Origin: JAVBSN01 sp031556525
GTDB taxonomy: Bacteria > Bacillota > Clostridia > Lachnospirales > Lachnospiraceae
NCBI GenBank assembly: GCA_031556525.1
Contig: JAVBSS010000044.1
Span: 1-30,995 of the forward strand
Reading direction: 5' to 3'
Length of the DNA stretch: 30,995 bases
Positions 30,990-30,995 of this stretch are shown here, piece after piece. Numbering within the stretch: position 1 is the first letter of the stretch; the number at the start of each line of letters is the position of its first letter. The position numbers and the translations under genes were made by a program. The notes below the pieces were generated by a model. That model was not told where the DNA came from, did not search any database, and was given only the letters and a program-made list of their open reading frames with translations.

Positions 30990-30995
30990 AAGCAT

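Overview
The window is AT-rich DNA from a spore-forming, Gram-positive anaerobe, most likely a member of the Lachnospirales (class Clostridia). The basis is the Clostridia-type sporulation, division and housekeeping gene order, tRNA genes without an encoded CCA, strong AGGAGG-type ribosome binding sites, and families common in that group (DUF6483, PadR-linked membrane proteins, ImmA/Xre pairs). I cannot name the genus.

Layout. 1-1640: end of an HU gene, then rqcP-yabP-yabQ-divIC, closed by a very strong terminator. 1650-3862: a two-gene ABC-2 exporter behind two sigma-A-like promoters and tandem palindromic operators. 3870-9877: spoIIE with Spo0A-like boxes over its promoter, then tilS, hpt and ftsH, the conserved chromosomal block. 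9878-12618: a structured intergenic region, a GH13 alpha-glycosidase, and tRNA-Tyr and tRNA-Leu in one transcription unit. 12664-15475: a DUF2207 membrane protein, LemA and an unannotated 49-residue membrane peptide. 15560-20591: a four-gene FtsX permease / LolD-like ATPase / response regulator / histidine kinase module of the antimicrobial-peptide or cell-envelope stress type. 20578-22015 (minus): a membrane protein and its PadR regulator with apparent autoregulatory operators. 22125-23956: a secreted GH5 lipoprotein glucanase. 24333-27110: two GNAT acetyltransferases, DUF6483, DUF1232 and a membrane-anchored Xre protein.

From tRNA-Phe (27292-27364) to the end, the content is accessory. An Xre repressor and ImmA-type protease (minus) face a phage tail-fibre-like gene (plus), whose promoter carries a perfect 7-3-7 palindrome between its -35 and -10. 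No other phage structural gene is visible. A complete hicA-hicB toxin-antitoxin pair follows, with hicA only 57 codons long and a perfect dyad inside its promoter. At the right edge lies a candidate type I toxin-antitoxin: a 33-residue hydrophobic peptide on the minus strand, convergent with a short RNA on the plus strand that has a consensus promoter, stem-loops and a terminator overlapping the end of the toxin gene. The last two kilobases hold most of the novelty, together with the repressor-controlled solitary tail-fibre gene.
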